Position numbers and translations under genes: made by a program
From: Phanerochaete sordida
Taxonomy: Eukaryota; Basidiomycota; Agaricomycetes; Polyporales; Phanerochaetaceae
Length of the DNA stretch: 64,000 nt
Direction of reading: 5' to 3'
Assembly (NCBI GenBank): GCA_019973155.2
Contig: BPQB01000021.1
Span: 186,001 to 250,000 of the forward strand
The notes under the pieces: generated by a model
The model's database searches: none
The model's input: only the letters and a program-made list of their open reading frames with translations
What the model was told of the DNA's origin: nothing
Shown: piece by piece, positions 1 to 12,159 of the stretch
Position numbering within the stretch: position 1 is the first letter of the stretch
Layout: each line of letters starts with the position of its first letter

Positions 1-1
1 C

Positions 2-321
2 TCATTCACAGACATCTCGGCAAGGAGCGCTGCTGCCTGTGGGATTCGAAAGCGCGAGGTCCGCACCGTCGTGTTGGACGCATGTCAGTCTGCTGACTCT
101 TTCCCCCGCAGGCGGCCGCCCAGACGTAATGAAGCTCGTGAAGGAGGCGTACTACGCATGGGGAGCGGAAGTCGTGTTCATCACCTCCAACTACGGAGGA
201 AACAAAGAGATTATGGAAGGCTGCAAGGAGGCCGGCATCCCGGCATTCGTGCGTGTCTATCGCCCATCCCGTCGCGCAGCTGGCTGACTTGTGCTTCCAG
301 GGAACCCTGTGGGACTTCTGA
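2..321 (+). CDS. 3' end of an unrecognised conserved protein (partial)
   Basis: The gene runs in from the left edge. The frame is open from base 2. Two introns fit, at about 84-111 and at 249-300, both GT-AG, and the last exon 301-321 ends in TGA. The spliced tail reads through a hydrophobic beta-like stretch (AEVVFITSNYGGNK) and ends in GIPAFGTLWDF. The alternation of a hydrophobic strand and a Gly-containing loop suggests a Rossmann-like or other alpha/beta fold, but I do not recognise the family and assign no function. Splice positions are supported by the uninterrupted frame across both junctions. Confidence 0.6.
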
Positions 322-1184
322 GCCTCAGCTCGCGCTCGTGCCTCGCGGGGCGACATGGCCGTGGCGCGGAGGATAGACACAGTCGCACACTCGACACCCC
401 CACACGCTGTTCAGTATCTATCACCACACTACTTTATTTGTTTTATAGCTGTAACTTTAGTTCTCTTGCTCTTTCGTCGCTACATCGAAAGCCCTTCCTG
501 TACCTATGCTGTGAAAGGTCCCATCAATGGATATACTGTAGCCTTGACATCGAAGCTCGACGGTCGTTGTATCTTCTCCGCACACATCGACTAGTTCGGC
601 TGACAGTGTGGATTCTATGGAATATACACGTTCGCAAAACCTTGATCGCATGGCAAAGGAGGAATGTCCGCATCCGACGCCGGTGTGCGATGTCCCTCAC
701 GCTCACATAACATTTCGGAAACGATTTTTCTAGCTCGTGCCGAGACGAATATTGGACGCTCATGCATCATGACGCAAGCTGCGAGGCGGCGCCGCGATGC
801 GCTTCGCGTGGTTTTAATGTCTTTGTTCTCTTGCTTGGATGATGCCGTGACTTAGCCTCGTCCGGAGCAACTGACGAATCGCGACACAGTGGGCTAACCA
901 GCGCGTAGAGGATAGCGTCTCAACGACCGTGACGAGCATGTAATCTCTCTGTGCAGTACGATTTGTGCGGCATGCCACCGAGCTATTCCCTCCGTGCCAC
1001 TGTCGCCGGAGGGGAACAAAGGAAGAAATTCTGCCACACAGCATAACGCTGTCTGGATATGGGTGCCGCCACTTGCCCGCCTGCCCAGAGATTAAAGCAT
1101 GCACACCTTGGTCGTACCCCCCACCGTCTCCAGGACTCTACTGTCAAGACTCTGCTACAATACTGCACACCGCCCACCACGCCC
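322..1184. other. Intergenic: 3' flank and upstream region of the first tandem orphan gene
   Basis: About 860 bases with no supported gene. The first part is AT-richer and probably holds the 3' UTR of the preceding gene. The short open frames lack recognisable motifs. No RNA gene or clear repeat was seen. Confidence 0.5.
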
Positions 1185-2592
1185 ATGGTACCCCTCTCGG
1201 AAGACACGAATCCGCCCTTGAAGGCGATCGAGAAGTGGCTGAGCGAGCACAAAATTGAGACCAAAGAGCTGCAAGAGCTTTGCAAGGTTTGTCGCTAATC
1301 CGAATCGCGTCGCAGGGAGCTTATCATCGGGCTGTAGATGAACAACATCAAGTCAGTCGACGCGAGAGGGAGGGAGATGCCCGAGGCGGGGCTGAAAGCG
1401 GAGCTACTCACCAAATTGTCTACTGCTACAGGCGAGAAGATAGGTACGCACGTCATGCGTCCTGCTGTCAAATTCCTGCTCAGTGTCAGCAGCTGCAACT
1501 CAGGCGTTCTTGGACGGGCTCGAAGTACGCACCTCGAGCTCTAACAAAGGATACCTCGAAGCGCCGGAGGGGCTGAAAGCAAGGCAAAGCGCGACTTCGA
1601 GGGGCTTTGGTGCCATCCACGATCCCTTGACGACTGCCTCTGGCTTCGCCACGAAAGCCCCGCCGATACGAACGGGCCCCCTCGCCGCAGTCGAGGAGCC
1701 GCTCCTCGATGAACTGTCACAAGATCCAGGACAAGGCATAGCTGCAGCCTCCATCGATGAGGACGCCGTCGAGCTCTCTCAGGCCCAGTCCCTCGCGCGC
1801 AAGGCAGCAGGTCACGCTTCGCCCATCTTCTTGCCCTCGTCGGACGGCACCCAGGAAGATGTTCCAGGAACGTCGGCTGCCGATGATAGCGACCGAGCGG
1901 ACAGAACGTCGTCTAGCAATGACGCTGCCTACGGGTTGCTGCAATGGCGCGTACGGCACAAGAAGTTCTTCCCCACAGAGAAGACCGATCGGTATGGAAG
2001 AGACAAGTATGGGAGGATATGGTACGCTTGGGAGGTAGTTCCTGAGGAGCTGGCAAAAGGCTGGAACCTGGGACCAGACGGCGTGATGACTCCCGACGGC
2101 CAGTCGATGGACGGTGGAGGAGATAGGTTTCGCTACGTGATAGGCCTCTGTGACCCAAACCATATTCACCACGCTGACGAAGAAGCCGCCGACAAGAAGC
2201 ACCCGCCACCACAGAAGGATGTAGCCGTAGTAGAGGCTGAGCGAAAGGCAGCGCGAGAGGCGGAGCGGGAGGCGTGTATCGTCGATGGCATCGAGAGGAT
2301 CAAGAACTTCCTCGCGACCAGCGGTATCGCCTTGGAAGGAGACGAGCTGCAAACCCTGCGGACATGGCTAGAGCACGTCTGGGATCGTCACCGTGCAGTC
2401 CCGGCGCCCACACGAGGACCAAGTGCGGGCTATGAGGCCGCCGCGCCGAGGCGAAGCGAACGCTTGCGAAAGCGCAACAGAGACGAACAGGCCGGCGGAG
2501 ATGGGGGAACGGTTGCGAGAGAGCGAGTTGACGAGAGACCGGCAACCAAGAAACAGAGGCGAAATCCTAGGAGGACCACTCGGCCGCGTTGA
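1185..2592 (+). CDS. Orphan protein with SAP-like N-terminus and basic C-terminus (tandem copy A)
   Basis: Three exons fit: 1185-1286, 1338-1443 and 1490-2592. They give a protein of about 436 residues, and the exon sum is divisible by three. The N-terminus has a helix (KAIEKWLSEHKIETKELQ), a loop, then LKAELLTKLS. This helix-loop-helix spacing is reminiscent of a SAP DNA-binding motif with a long loop; that is inference. The middle is disordered and Ser/Asp-rich. A conserved core holds RIWYAWEVVP and YVIGLCDPNHIHHAD. A helix near LQTLRTWLEHVWDRH follows, and the tail is a lysine/arginine cluster (TKKQRRNPRRTTRPR) that looks like a nuclear localisation signal. The gene immediately downstream is a clear paralog with the same two intron positions and phases. 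No known enzymatic motif is visible. A nuclear, perhaps DNA-associated role is plausible but unproven. Confidence 0.7.
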
Positions 2593-3227
2593 CAGCTTTA
2601 GGTTTCAATATGTACCTGTCTCATGTTAGTAATTATCCCAGACAAGGCCCGCCGGTGCTCATAAGCTTAGAAATCGTTTATCGGCTGGCCGTAGGACGCG
2701 AAGGACATTCTTGACGTGTATCCTAATGCCGCGGGTAGGCTTCACCTTGGGAAGCGCTTGCGAGCTGCCGGCCAGAATTCTTGAGTAATTCGTTGGTCGA
2801 CTGCCTGATCCTGAGGCAGAGATAGATCGTCATCAGACGAAAGCAGGATAAAGCCTCGGTGCGCCTCACATTGTGCTTTCACTACGCTTCCGACCTATTG
2901 TTTTCCCACCAAGAACATCTCAGGCCCCGGCACGGACGACGGGCAAATGCTGGCAACATCAGCCACCGAAAGCGCAGAGAACAACGCAGCACACCTTTGA
3001 GTGCGAGGCGTGCGATCTCGGCTTAATTTGTCCCCAGTGGCCCAAAGGATAATTCGGGGCCGCGCAAAACAAAGAAGCGGCCGCCCTGCAGCCCAGCGTG
3101 GACGTCTCGATATGGGTTCGCCACTGCTTCGCTGTTGAGTGATAAAGCCCGCGTATGCACGTTTAGCGCACCCGATAACGTTCTCCACATTCTATCGAGT
3201 CTGCTGCGACGCCATACGCCATCGCCC
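2593..3227. other. Intergenic between the two tandem paralogs
   Basis: About 635 bases separate the tandem copies. I see no supported gene, no shared direct repeat and no mobile-element signature that would explain the duplication. Confidence 0.5.
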
Positions 3228-4715
3228 ATGCCTTCGAACCATCCTTCCGACGACGCAGCTCAGCGCCTGAAGTCCATCGAAAAGTGGTTCAGAGAGCATG
3301 AGATTCATATCAAGACACTACAGGAGCTTTGCGAGGTTCGTTGCGGCCCTCATGTATGCTGCAGGTCGGTGCTCATTGTGTGGCGCACTGCAGAAGAACG
3401 GAGTGAAATTAGTAAAGAAAGCTCGGAGAGGAAAGAATGGCACGGTCAAACCTGCGGGGCAGCTCAAGGCGGACTTACTCGCCAAGCTGTCCCAAGCGAG
3501 AGGCCCAGAAGCAAGCGAGATTATAGGTATGTGAACGCCCCTTCGACCTCCAGAGGCTAATCTCAGACGTCGATAGCTGCCACACAGACGTTCTTGACCC
3601 TGCTCGAAGTATCCACTTCGAGCGTGGGCAAAGAATGCTCTGAGGTGTCAACGACGCCGGAGACCAATCCAATTGCGGGCGAGAATGTCGCGGGACCCTC
3701 GAGAAACCCGGCGGACGCCCACGACCCCTTGACGGAACCTTCGGAAAACCTTCCCTTCAGAGCCTCGTCGACCCCACCGAATATCGTCGCCACAGTCGGA
3801 GACCCTGTCTCGAGCCAGGTTTCTCGAGACGGTGAACAAGACGCATGCATAACACCCGCCGACACAGAGCCCGCCACTCCCTCCCAAAGCCTACCTTCAG
3901 AACAAGGGAGCGCGAGCGGTGCATCGCTCACTTCGCCGAGCTCAACAAAGACCTCCGACGATCCAAAGTTCACGGACGAGGAGTATGCTGTATTTGGGAA
4001 GAGGCTTGAGGGTCGGGTGAGACGGCGAGAGTTCTACACCTTCGTCAGGAGAGAGGACGAGGCCCGCACAGGTGGCGGAGGAGGATGGGATGAGGGCAGG
4101 CGATGGGTGTCTTGGAAGAGCGTCCCGAGCATAATGGAGGGAGGGTCTACTGTGCTAACCAAGAAGGGCGTCCTACTAGGCAGCAATCAACTCGACATAA
4201 CGTACGTCGAAGGCCTGTGCGACCCACGTTACGTCCATGAGCAAGACATGATGCATGAGTGGATGCGTTGGCTACCGCCAACACCACGGAGCAGCGTCGA
4301 GCCGGTGGACAGCAAGCAGGATGCAACAGAGCAGGGGCAACCCATCGTCGACGGCATCCTCGGGGTTTTCGTCGATCACCTGACGACATATCAGGTCGAG
4401 CTCCTGGACAAAGAGCAACAGACCTTACGGAAATGGCTACAAGGCGTTCTTGATCGCCAACAGCGTGAAGCCAAGGCTGCAGCCGTTACCGACACAGCCA
4501 AGGCTGCAGCCGTTACCGACACAACCAAGGCTGCAGCCTCCGACTCCGGGTCGACTTGCAGTACGGGCTCGCAGAAGCGGGGGCGAGAATCCGACGGTAC
4601 CGACAACAGATCTGCGGGAGATCTGCCAGCCGCGGAGGGCGATGAAGAACGTACCACCAAGCGGCCCAGGAGAAGTCCTAGGAAGATCGCCAAAGCTGGT
4701 GTTGCTCGTCGTTAG
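3228..4715 (+). CDS. Orphan protein with SAP-like N-terminus and basic C-terminus (tandem copy B)
   Basis: Exons 3228-3335, 3394-3526 and 3577-4715 give about 459 residues, and the sum is divisible by three. It parallels copy A throughout: exon 1 ends in IKTLQELCE, exon 2 carries LKADLLAKLSQA, and exon 3 starts with AATQTFLTLLEV (copy A has AAATQAFLDGLEV). The core has RRWVSWKSVP and YVEGLCDPRYVHEQD, followed by the helix QQTLRKWLQGVLDRQQ. The C-terminus is basic (TTKRPRRSPRKIAK), suggesting nuclear import. Intron phases are 0 then 1, as in copy A. The disordered middle has diverged strongly while the core and both ends are kept, so the duplication is old. The protein also contains a 9-residue internal tandem repeat. 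Function is unknown. The gene at 17564 shares the same architecture. Confidence 0.72.
4471..4538 (+). repeat. In-frame 27-bp tandem repeat, about 2.5 copies
   Basis: The unit begins ccaaggctgcagccgttacc and is 27 bases long. It starts at 4471 and 4498, with a partial copy at 4525. It encodes KAAAVTDTx repeats within the disordered C-terminal half of copy B and is absent from copy A. The copies are almost identical, which indicates recent slippage. Confidence 0.85.
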
Positions 4716-5478
4716 GTGTCGCAGGGCTGTCGCTCGATTTTTGAAGTCTTTTGTACATTAGCCCATGATCCATTGCACAGCTTGTTGCGGCTCACAAGGA
4801 GTGTACGCCGATTGCCTACAGAACGCGGATGCCGGTTGAGATTCTGTACACCTCGTTGATACATAGAGCTATCATCACCTCGACGAGCCTGCACGCGTTT
4901 AGAACATCGCGGGGATATGCGCGTAGAACTGCTTGCGGTCTGCCAGTCGGGGCTCTTCGTTTGGATCCCGGAGATGGTGGTACCGTGGTGGTATGAGACG
5001 AAGCTGCACACCGGGCGTCAGCTGGTCTGAGGCTCATTCCCTTTCCTTTCGTGAACCACCATTCACGAGAGCAACACCATCCGAAAGCTCTCTTCAATTC
5101 AGGCCTTGCCATTCAGATCCAGACCCGCGTTCGTTGCACAAGCCAGGCTAGGCTGGCCAGTGACCTCAGGGACCTCAGGGTCATCGCTCGTGTACCCTGG
5201 CACATGACGGACTCAACGCATCTTCTTCCTCCACGCCAGCGTAACAAGACGCGTTCTTAAGCGCGTTCTCGACACCCATGGCCCCACCCTGCTTCTGCAG
5301 GAACCCCAACAGGGCGCACTGGACAGTCTAGACGGCGGTCGGCCGTCGCGCTAGCGGGATCCGTGCAGATTAGATAGCTTGGTGAGTCACGATGCCCACG
5401 GATCCTCGTCGATCATTCTAACCTCCTCCCCACATCTCCTGCTGTCCACTTACTGCTCGCACCCAGCCCAAAGCGAAG
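4716..5478. other. Intergenic upstream of the flavin oxidase
   Basis: About 760 bases without a supported gene. A short direct repeat of gacctcaggg lies near 5161-5182. The region just before 5479 is pyrimidine-rich (5400-5470), as is common in fungal promoters. Confidence 0.45.
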
Positions 5479-7203
5479 ATGCTCGTGAAGAACCCAGCAC
5501 AGGCTCAGGAAGAGGACAACGCGCGGAAGGTCGTCATCGTCGGCGCAGGGGTCTTCGGCCTCTCCACGGCATGGTACCTCCTGCAGAGGGGATACAGCGT
5601 GACGGTGCTCGAGCGGGCAAGTGTGGTGCCAGCGAGAGACTCCGCAGGGTATGACCTGAACAAAGGTGAGCTTGCCTGCGGTTCGCTCGTCCGAACTCCC
5701 TCGCTGACAGCATGTCTCCGACGCAGTCGTGCGGTCTTCGTACGCCGACTCATTCTATACCACATTCGCCCGCGAAGCAATCGACATGTGGAAGAAGGAA
5801 GAGTGGGATGGGTGTTACCACGAGTGCGTCTATTCCCTTCAATCCTTGGGCTTAGCTCACCAACGCTCTGCGGACACCAGATGTGGCGTCTTCCTACCTG
5901 TGACTACAGGAAACCCGTACACAAGCGCGGCATACGACAACGACGTCGCCTCCGGCGCAAACGTCACCGCAGTACGCTCCGCCGAAGACATCAAAAAGTT
6001 CTTCCCCGACGACGTCCCCACCGGCTTCGCAGCCCCGAGCGGCGACGTGCTGAGTGGGTACATCAACCACGACGGCGGCTGGGCCGAGTCCGGACGTGCG
6101 CTGGAGCTACTGCTCGAGCGCGTGCGCGCGGCCGGCGCAGAGGTGCTCGCAGGGAAGGAGGTCGCGGGGCTCATGCGCAAGGGCGCGGCGAACGGCACGC
6201 AGACCTCGCCGCGCGTTGCGGGCGTGCGCTGCACAGATGGCTCGGGCTACCGCGCGGAGACGGTTATCATCGCGGCGGGCGCGTGGACTCCGCGGCTCAC
6301 GCAGCGGCTCGGCATCGAGTTCACGATGGGCGTGTGGGCGCAGAAACCCGAGAACGAGGCGACGCGGGTGCAGCAGGTGCAGGAGCTGCAGCAGGAGGCG
6401 ATGGGGCAGCATGTTGGTGTCGGTGTTGCGACTGGGTGACTATATGCGCCCTTTGACTCATTAACCCAGCGCTGATGACTTGTGGTAGGCAAGTGGTCGC
6501 AACCATTCAGCTTACCGAAGAAGACGCAGACCGCTACCGCGCAACTCCTGTGGTCCTCGACTTTGGCTCAGGGTTTTACATGTTCCCAGTGCGTCCGAAC
6601 CTCCTTCTCGTGGCATCGTAGCTGAACGAGCCCCGTGTAACAGCCCACGAAGGACAATATCGTGAAAATGGGCATCAACAACTATGGCTACCTGCACCAG
6701 CCCTCAAGCGCCGTGCCCTCGACTCCGCGAACAGCGCTGACTGACGGAGAAGACGGCCTGCGCATTCCAAAAGAGATGGTTGAATACTTCCGAAACAACC
6801 TGAAAAAGATATACCCTGAACTCGGGAAGAAGCCTTTCTCTGGAACGCGCCTTTGCTGGTAAGTCTTCTAACTGTTGTAGAGCTCCGTATTACATTTCCC
6901 ATTGCCATCACAATCAGGTACAACGACTCACCAGACGAGGACTGGGTCATTGGCTATCACCCCGCGGCGCAAGGCCTGCTCTTCGCGACGACCGGAAGCG
7001 GACACGCCTTCAAGTTCCTACCGAACATCGGGCGCCTTGTCGCCGATGCCATGGAAGGCAAGCTTCCGCCTGCGCTCGCCTCTCGCTTCTCCCCGCATCG
7101 AAAGGCGCAGGTCAACCCGACGTCCCGTGTCGGTCCTCTGCCGAGACCGCTCAAGCTTGATGAGCTGTGCGTAGAAGCGGATTTGAGCGCGGATATTGAC
7201 TAG
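5479..7203 (+). CDS. FAD-dependent amine oxidase of the sarcosine / fructosyl-amino-acid oxidase family
   Basis: Six exons with introns at 5666-5726, 5824-5880, 6436-6488, 6589-6643 and 6859-6917 give about 479 residues, and the exon sum is divisible by three. Near residue 17 is the dinucleotide-binding motif VVIVGAGVFGLSTAWYL, followed by an acidic end (VLERA). VVRSSYAD, YHECGVFLP and the late motif ATTGSGHAFKFLPNIG are family landmarks. RLCWYNDSPDEDW places a Cys where monomeric sarcosine oxidases and fructosyl amino acid oxidases bind FAD covalently. The enzyme should oxidise a secondary amine or glycated amino acid to release hydrogen peroxide. I cannot tell fructosyl-lysine, saccharopine or sarcosine specificity from sequence alone. 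There is no clear signal peptide. The C-terminus lacks an obvious SKL, so peroxisomal targeting is not evident. Confidence 0.88.
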
Positions 7204-8013
7204 ATCAAGTATGTAACGAAAGGAAACTCGGAAATGTACAGTAAGTACAAAAGGGGGTATGATTGGACGCTGAAGGGTGCGCAGAGCGCGAAAGACCAGC
7301 TCCTCCTCGCCACAATTTCTACATTAGGTAAAGCTTTGTGGCGCTCGGCAATTGCCGTGAGCTACCCCAGGCGCAACTCTTCAAGCAGACCACGACTGGT
7401 CCTGCTACCACGTCAGAGCTGAGGCGCATACGAGCGCATAAAGAGCCGCAGTATCTCTATTTAACGTCGACTGCGTTCTCATTCTGCACGCGAACCGTCT
7501 GCAAGTCGCGAGGAAACCTATGCGTCCGCAGGCACAAGCAGGCTTTCGCTGACGTCTCACTGAGATATCGATGATCTCATCAAGCTGTACCTCGCGCAAT
7601 CTTAATTAACGGATCATTGAAGAACATGCCCAAAGCTCGTGGCATTTTGCAGGGCATGTTCCCCGTCCATGTTCGGAATATAATATCTATCCTTGACTCG
7701 CATCGTGTGCATCGCCCGGTTAGAGAAGAACGAGTCCCCTGCTCGCCGTGCCGCGATGGCTCTGTGCAATGTTGTGTAGTAAACTGACCAGTGCAGAGGG
7801 CAGAGGAGAGATTTTCTGATCGGGCCTGGGGCTGATTCGATAGGCTCGGCGGCAAAAGAGTAGTGAACCCTATTCTAGGGGCAGAGTCATCTTCCCAAAA
7901 TTTGGGCGGTCGAGTCAGTTCGTCTTGAGCTCTCCCTCAAAAGCGTGACTCGGCTCGCAGGCTTGCTCGTCCACCACCAGCTCTAGACAGCGCCAGCCGC
8001 GCTCTCCTCGACG
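7204..8013. other. Intergenic between the flavin oxidase and carbamoyl-phosphate synthase genes
   Basis: About 810 bases, probably the 3' UTR of the oxidase plus the promoter of the downstream gene. It holds only short chance frames. No upstream peptide resembling the arginine attenuator was recognised; that element is known from the small-subunit gene, not the large. Confidence 0.5.
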
Positions 8014-11000
8014 ATGAGCTTCTTACGCTGGGGCGTCCGGGCCCTGGCCCCCTGCCGACCCCATGGCACCCGACATTTCCACCTCTCATTGCCACACCGT
8101 CAGGCCTTCGCGCCCACCGCCCCCCGTGCCGCCGTCGCCAACGCCGCCGTAGGCTCCTTCGGCGAGGACGGCGAGGGCAAGGACGTCCTCAACTCCCCGT
8201 CCGAGCTCGCGCGCAAGATCTCCGCGAAGGTCCTCCCCAACATCCCCAAGCCCAACGTGCGCAAGGTGCTCATCGTCGGCAGTGGCGGTCTCTCCATCGG
8301 TCAGGCAGGCGAATTCGACTACTCCGGCTCCCAGGCACTCAAGGCCCTCCGCGAGGAGGGCGTCGACGCCGTCCTCATCAACCCCAACATCGCGACGTGG
8401 CAGACCTCGCACGAACTCGCGTCCGAGGTCTACTTCCTCCCCGTTACTCCGGATTATGTGGCATACGTACTCGAGAAGGAACGTCCAGATGGCATTCTGC
8501 TTACCTTCGGTGGTCAAAGCGCGTTGAACGTCGGCATCGCTCTCGACCATATGGGTGTCTTGGAACGTCTCGGTGTGCAGGTTTTGGGTACTCCGATAAG
8601 GACTTTGGAGGTTTCTGAGGATCGTGACTTGTTCGTCCAGGCTCTCAAGGGTGAGTGCACTGCACCTTGTCCTGTTTTACACTCGCAAAGACATTATCTT
8701 CCTCTTCTTCCGTCACGTGATCGCACTTTTGAACCCTGCTAACTTGACGCTTTGCAGAGATCGACATTCCGGTCGCTCAGTCTACTGCTGTCTCTTCGGT
8801 CAACGATGCTCTCGCTGCTGCTGACAAGATCGGCTACCCCGTTATTCTTCGGTCTGCGTTCACCCTTGGTGGTCTCGGCTCTGGCTTCGCGAACAACCCC
8901 GACGAGCTTCGGGATTTGTCTGCCAAGTCGCTCAGTTTGTCGCCCCAGGTTCTTATCGAGCGCAGCATGAAGGGATGGAAGGAGCTTGAGTATGAGGTCG
9001 TTCGTGACGCTGCCGATGTGAGTTGCTTTCCGCGTGTCTGGGGTACTTTGAAGCTGACCCGCGACACCAGAACACCATTATCTGCTGCAACATGGAGAAC
9101 TTCGATCCGCTCGGCACGCACACTGGTGATTCGATTGTCGTTGCGCCCTCACAGACTCTTCCCGATGATGAGTACCACATGCTCCGTACCGCTGCCCTGA
9201 AGACCATCCGTCACCTCGGTGTCGTCGGCGAGTGCAACATCCAATATGCGCTCAACCCGACCAGCCGGGAGTACTGTGTCATTGAGGTCAACGCTCGTCT
9301 GAGTCGTTCCAGGTGAGAACAACATTTTTACAGCTATTCGTGCGAATCTCACGCTGCTTCAAGTGCTCTTGCATCCAAGGCTACCGGTTACCCGCTCGCT
9401 TACACCGCCGCGAAGATCGCGCTCGGCCACACTCTGCCCACGCTCCCGAACGCTGTCACGAAGACCACCACCGCGTGCTTCGAGCCGTCGCTGGACTACA
9501 TCGTGACGAAGATCCCGAAGTGGGATCTCGCGAAGTTCACGCACGTCGCCCGTGACGTCGGTTCGGCGATGAAGAGTGTCGGCGAGGTCATGGCAATTGG
9601 TCGCACGTTCGAGGAGTCTCTGCAGAAGGCCATCCGTCAGGTCGACCCCCGCTGGCGCGGATTTGAGGCGTACATCAAGTGCGAGACCGTCGAGGAGATG
9701 GACAGCATGCTCCAGAAGCCCACCGATATGCGTCTCTTCGTCATCGCGTACGCCATGTACGAGCATGGTTACACGGTCGACAAGGTTCACGACTTGACGA
9801 AGATTGACAAGGTTTGTGCGCCCGGCTTCTTGACTGATAGTGTAACTGAGTCTTCTCTTCGTTCAGTGGTTCTTGTACAAGATCGAGAACATCGTCAACA
9901 CGGTCAACGAGCTCAAGTCTGTCGGTTCTCTTGAGGGCGCCTCTGCTGAACTCTTGAAGAAGGCCAAGTCCCAAGGCTTCTCCGACTCGCACATCTCGTC
10001 TCTCGTCAACAGCACTGAGGGTGAAGTTCGTGCTCGCCGCAAGTCCTTCGGCATCACACCGTTCGTCAAGCGTATCGATACCCTTGCCGCCGAGTACCCC
10101 GCGCACACCAACTACCTGTACACGACCTACAATGCGAGCGAGCATGACGTCGAGTTCGACGAGCACGGCACGATGGTCCTTGGCTCCGGTGTGTACCGTA
10201 TCGGCAGCAGCGTTGAGTTCGACTGGTGTGCCGTCACCTGTGCCCGCAGCCTCCGCAACATGGGCAAGCGCACGATCATGATCAACTACAACCCCGAGAC
10301 CGTCTCGACCGACTTCGACGAGGCCGATCGCCTCTACTTCGAGGAGCTCGGCTGGGAGCGTGTCATGGACATCTACGAGCTCGAGGGCGCCGAGGGCGTC
10401 GTCGTCAGCGTTGGTGGCCAGCTTCCGCAGAACATCGCCCTCCGCCTCAAGCAGTCTGGTGTCACCGTCCTCGGTACCGACCCCGAGAAGATCGACAACG
10501 CCGAGGACCGTCACAAGTTCTCGTCCATCCTCGACAGCATCGGCGTTGACCAGCCCGAGTGGGCCGAGGTCACTTCGCTCGAGGCTGCCAAGGAGTTCGC
10601 CAACCGCGTCAGCTACCCCGTCCTCATCCGTCCCTCGTACGTCCTGTCTGGTGCCGCCATGAACGTTGTTTACGAGCCTGAGGCGCTCGAGCACAACCTC
10701 TCGGCCGCCGCCTCCGTCTCGCCGCTGCACCCCGTCGTCATCACCAAGTTCATCGACAACGCGCAGGAGATCGACGTCGATGCTGTCGCGCACCAGGGCA
10801 AGCTCCTCATCCACGCCGTCTCGGAGCATGTCGAGAACGCTGGCGTCCACTCTGGTGACGCGACCCTTGTCCTGCCACCCGTCAGCCTCACCGAGAGCGA
10901 CATGGCCCGCCTGAAGGAGATCGCAGAGAAGGTCGCGTCCGCATTCGAGATCTCGGGCCCGTACAACATGCAGGTCATCAAGAAGCCCGCCGAGGGCGAC

Positions 11001-11836
11001 AAGGAGGCCGAGTTCAAGGTCATCGAGTGCAATCTGCGCGCATCGCGCTCGTTCCCCTTCGTCTCCAAGGTCCTCGGCTACAACTTCGTCGAGTACGCCA
11101 CCGCCGCGATCGCGGGTGTGAACGTGCCGGCACCCGTCGACGCGATGGCCGAGAAGCGCGACTACACGGCCGTCAAGGTCGCGCAGTTCTCGTGGACGCG
11201 CCTCGGCGGCGCGGACCCGTTCCTCGGCGTCGAGATGGCGAGCACGGGCGAGGTCGCGTCGTTCGGCAAGGACATCCACGAGGCGTACTGGGCCGCGCTC
11301 CTGAGCACGAACGGCTTCAAGGTGCCGCGCCTGCACTCGGGCGTGCTCATCGGCGGCGACGTGTCCAAGCCCGAGATGCGCACTGTCGCGAAGACGCTCG
11401 CGGACCTCGGCTTCAAGCTTTACTGCTCGTCGCCCGCCGTCGAGGAGTTCCTCAACAGCATCCCGTACGTCTCCGCGAAGCGCATCTTCTTCCCCACGCG
11501 CGACAAGCGCAAGCTCCGCGAGGTGTTCGACGAGTACGAGATCGAGTGTGTCGTCAACCTCGCCAAGGCCCGCGGCAAGGACCTCGTCGACGAGGACTAC
11601 GTCGCCAGGCGGTAAGTCTCCGCTCCCTGCTTTCTTCAGCAGCGCACACACTGACACGCTTCCTCAGAAACGCCGTCGACTTTGGCCTACCCCTCCTGAA
11701 CAACGCTCGCTGCGCGCAGCTGTTCGTCGAGGCGCTCGCCAAGAAGATACCCCAGGGCGGCCTGAAGAAGTATACCGAAGGCAAGATCCCGTCCGAGGTC
11801 CGCTCGTGGCGCGAGTTCGTCGGCAAGCGTGCGTGA
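8014..11836 (+). CDS. CPA2: Arginine-specific carbamoyl-phosphate synthase, large subunit (mitochondrial)
   Basis: Six exons with introns at 8651-8757, 9018-9070, 9313-9363, 9812-9866 and 11612-11667 give about 1166 residues, and the exon sum is divisible by three. The N-terminus is rich in Arg, His and Ser with few acids, like a mitochondrial presequence. Two ATP-grasp synthase halves follow. The first begins [24 protein letters not shown] and includes [12 protein letters not shown] and [11 protein letters not shown]. The second includes [36 protein letters not shown] and [14 protein letters not shown]. The last about 150 residues resemble the MGS-like regulatory domain. With the small subunit it makes carbamoyl phosphate for arginine synthesis. 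No aspartate transcarbamylase or dihydroorotase region is fused, so it is not the URA2-type pyrimidine enzyme. The start ATG is the first in frame and gives a sensible presequence. Confidence 0.96.
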
Positions 11837-12159
11837 GTGCGCGCCGACCGCCCGCATCGCACTGGACACGCCCTGCAAAAGCTGTTTTGATCTTGCTGTG
11901 CTGAATCTTTGCTATCTGAACACAAAAGTACTCGTACCCATAGAGTCGCGGCCCCGCCGCCTGTACTTCTAGTGCCTTCTATCTTGCTTTGCACACACGA
12001 ATAGATGGTAATGCATCCACTGCGTCTATCGTTTGAGATCTGGATGAGACAGTGTACACGGGTATTGGATCACAAATGAGGAGAAAACCGACAAGATATT
12101 ACAATGGGTATAAATACGCAGTACTCTGAACGACGAACAAAATCCAAAGGCATATAGCC
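11837..12159. other. Convergent 3' flanks
   Basis: About 320 bases between two converging stop codons. The sequence is AT-richer from 11890 and presumably holds both 3' UTRs. No gene or hairpin terminator was seen. Confidence 0.5.

Noticed and set aside
9741..11657. 638-codon open frame on the minus strand
   Set aside because: It is the antisense shadow of the carbamoyl-phosphate synthase exon, caused by its strong codon bias, and encodes only low-complexity Leu/Asp/Val/Arg-rich sequence.
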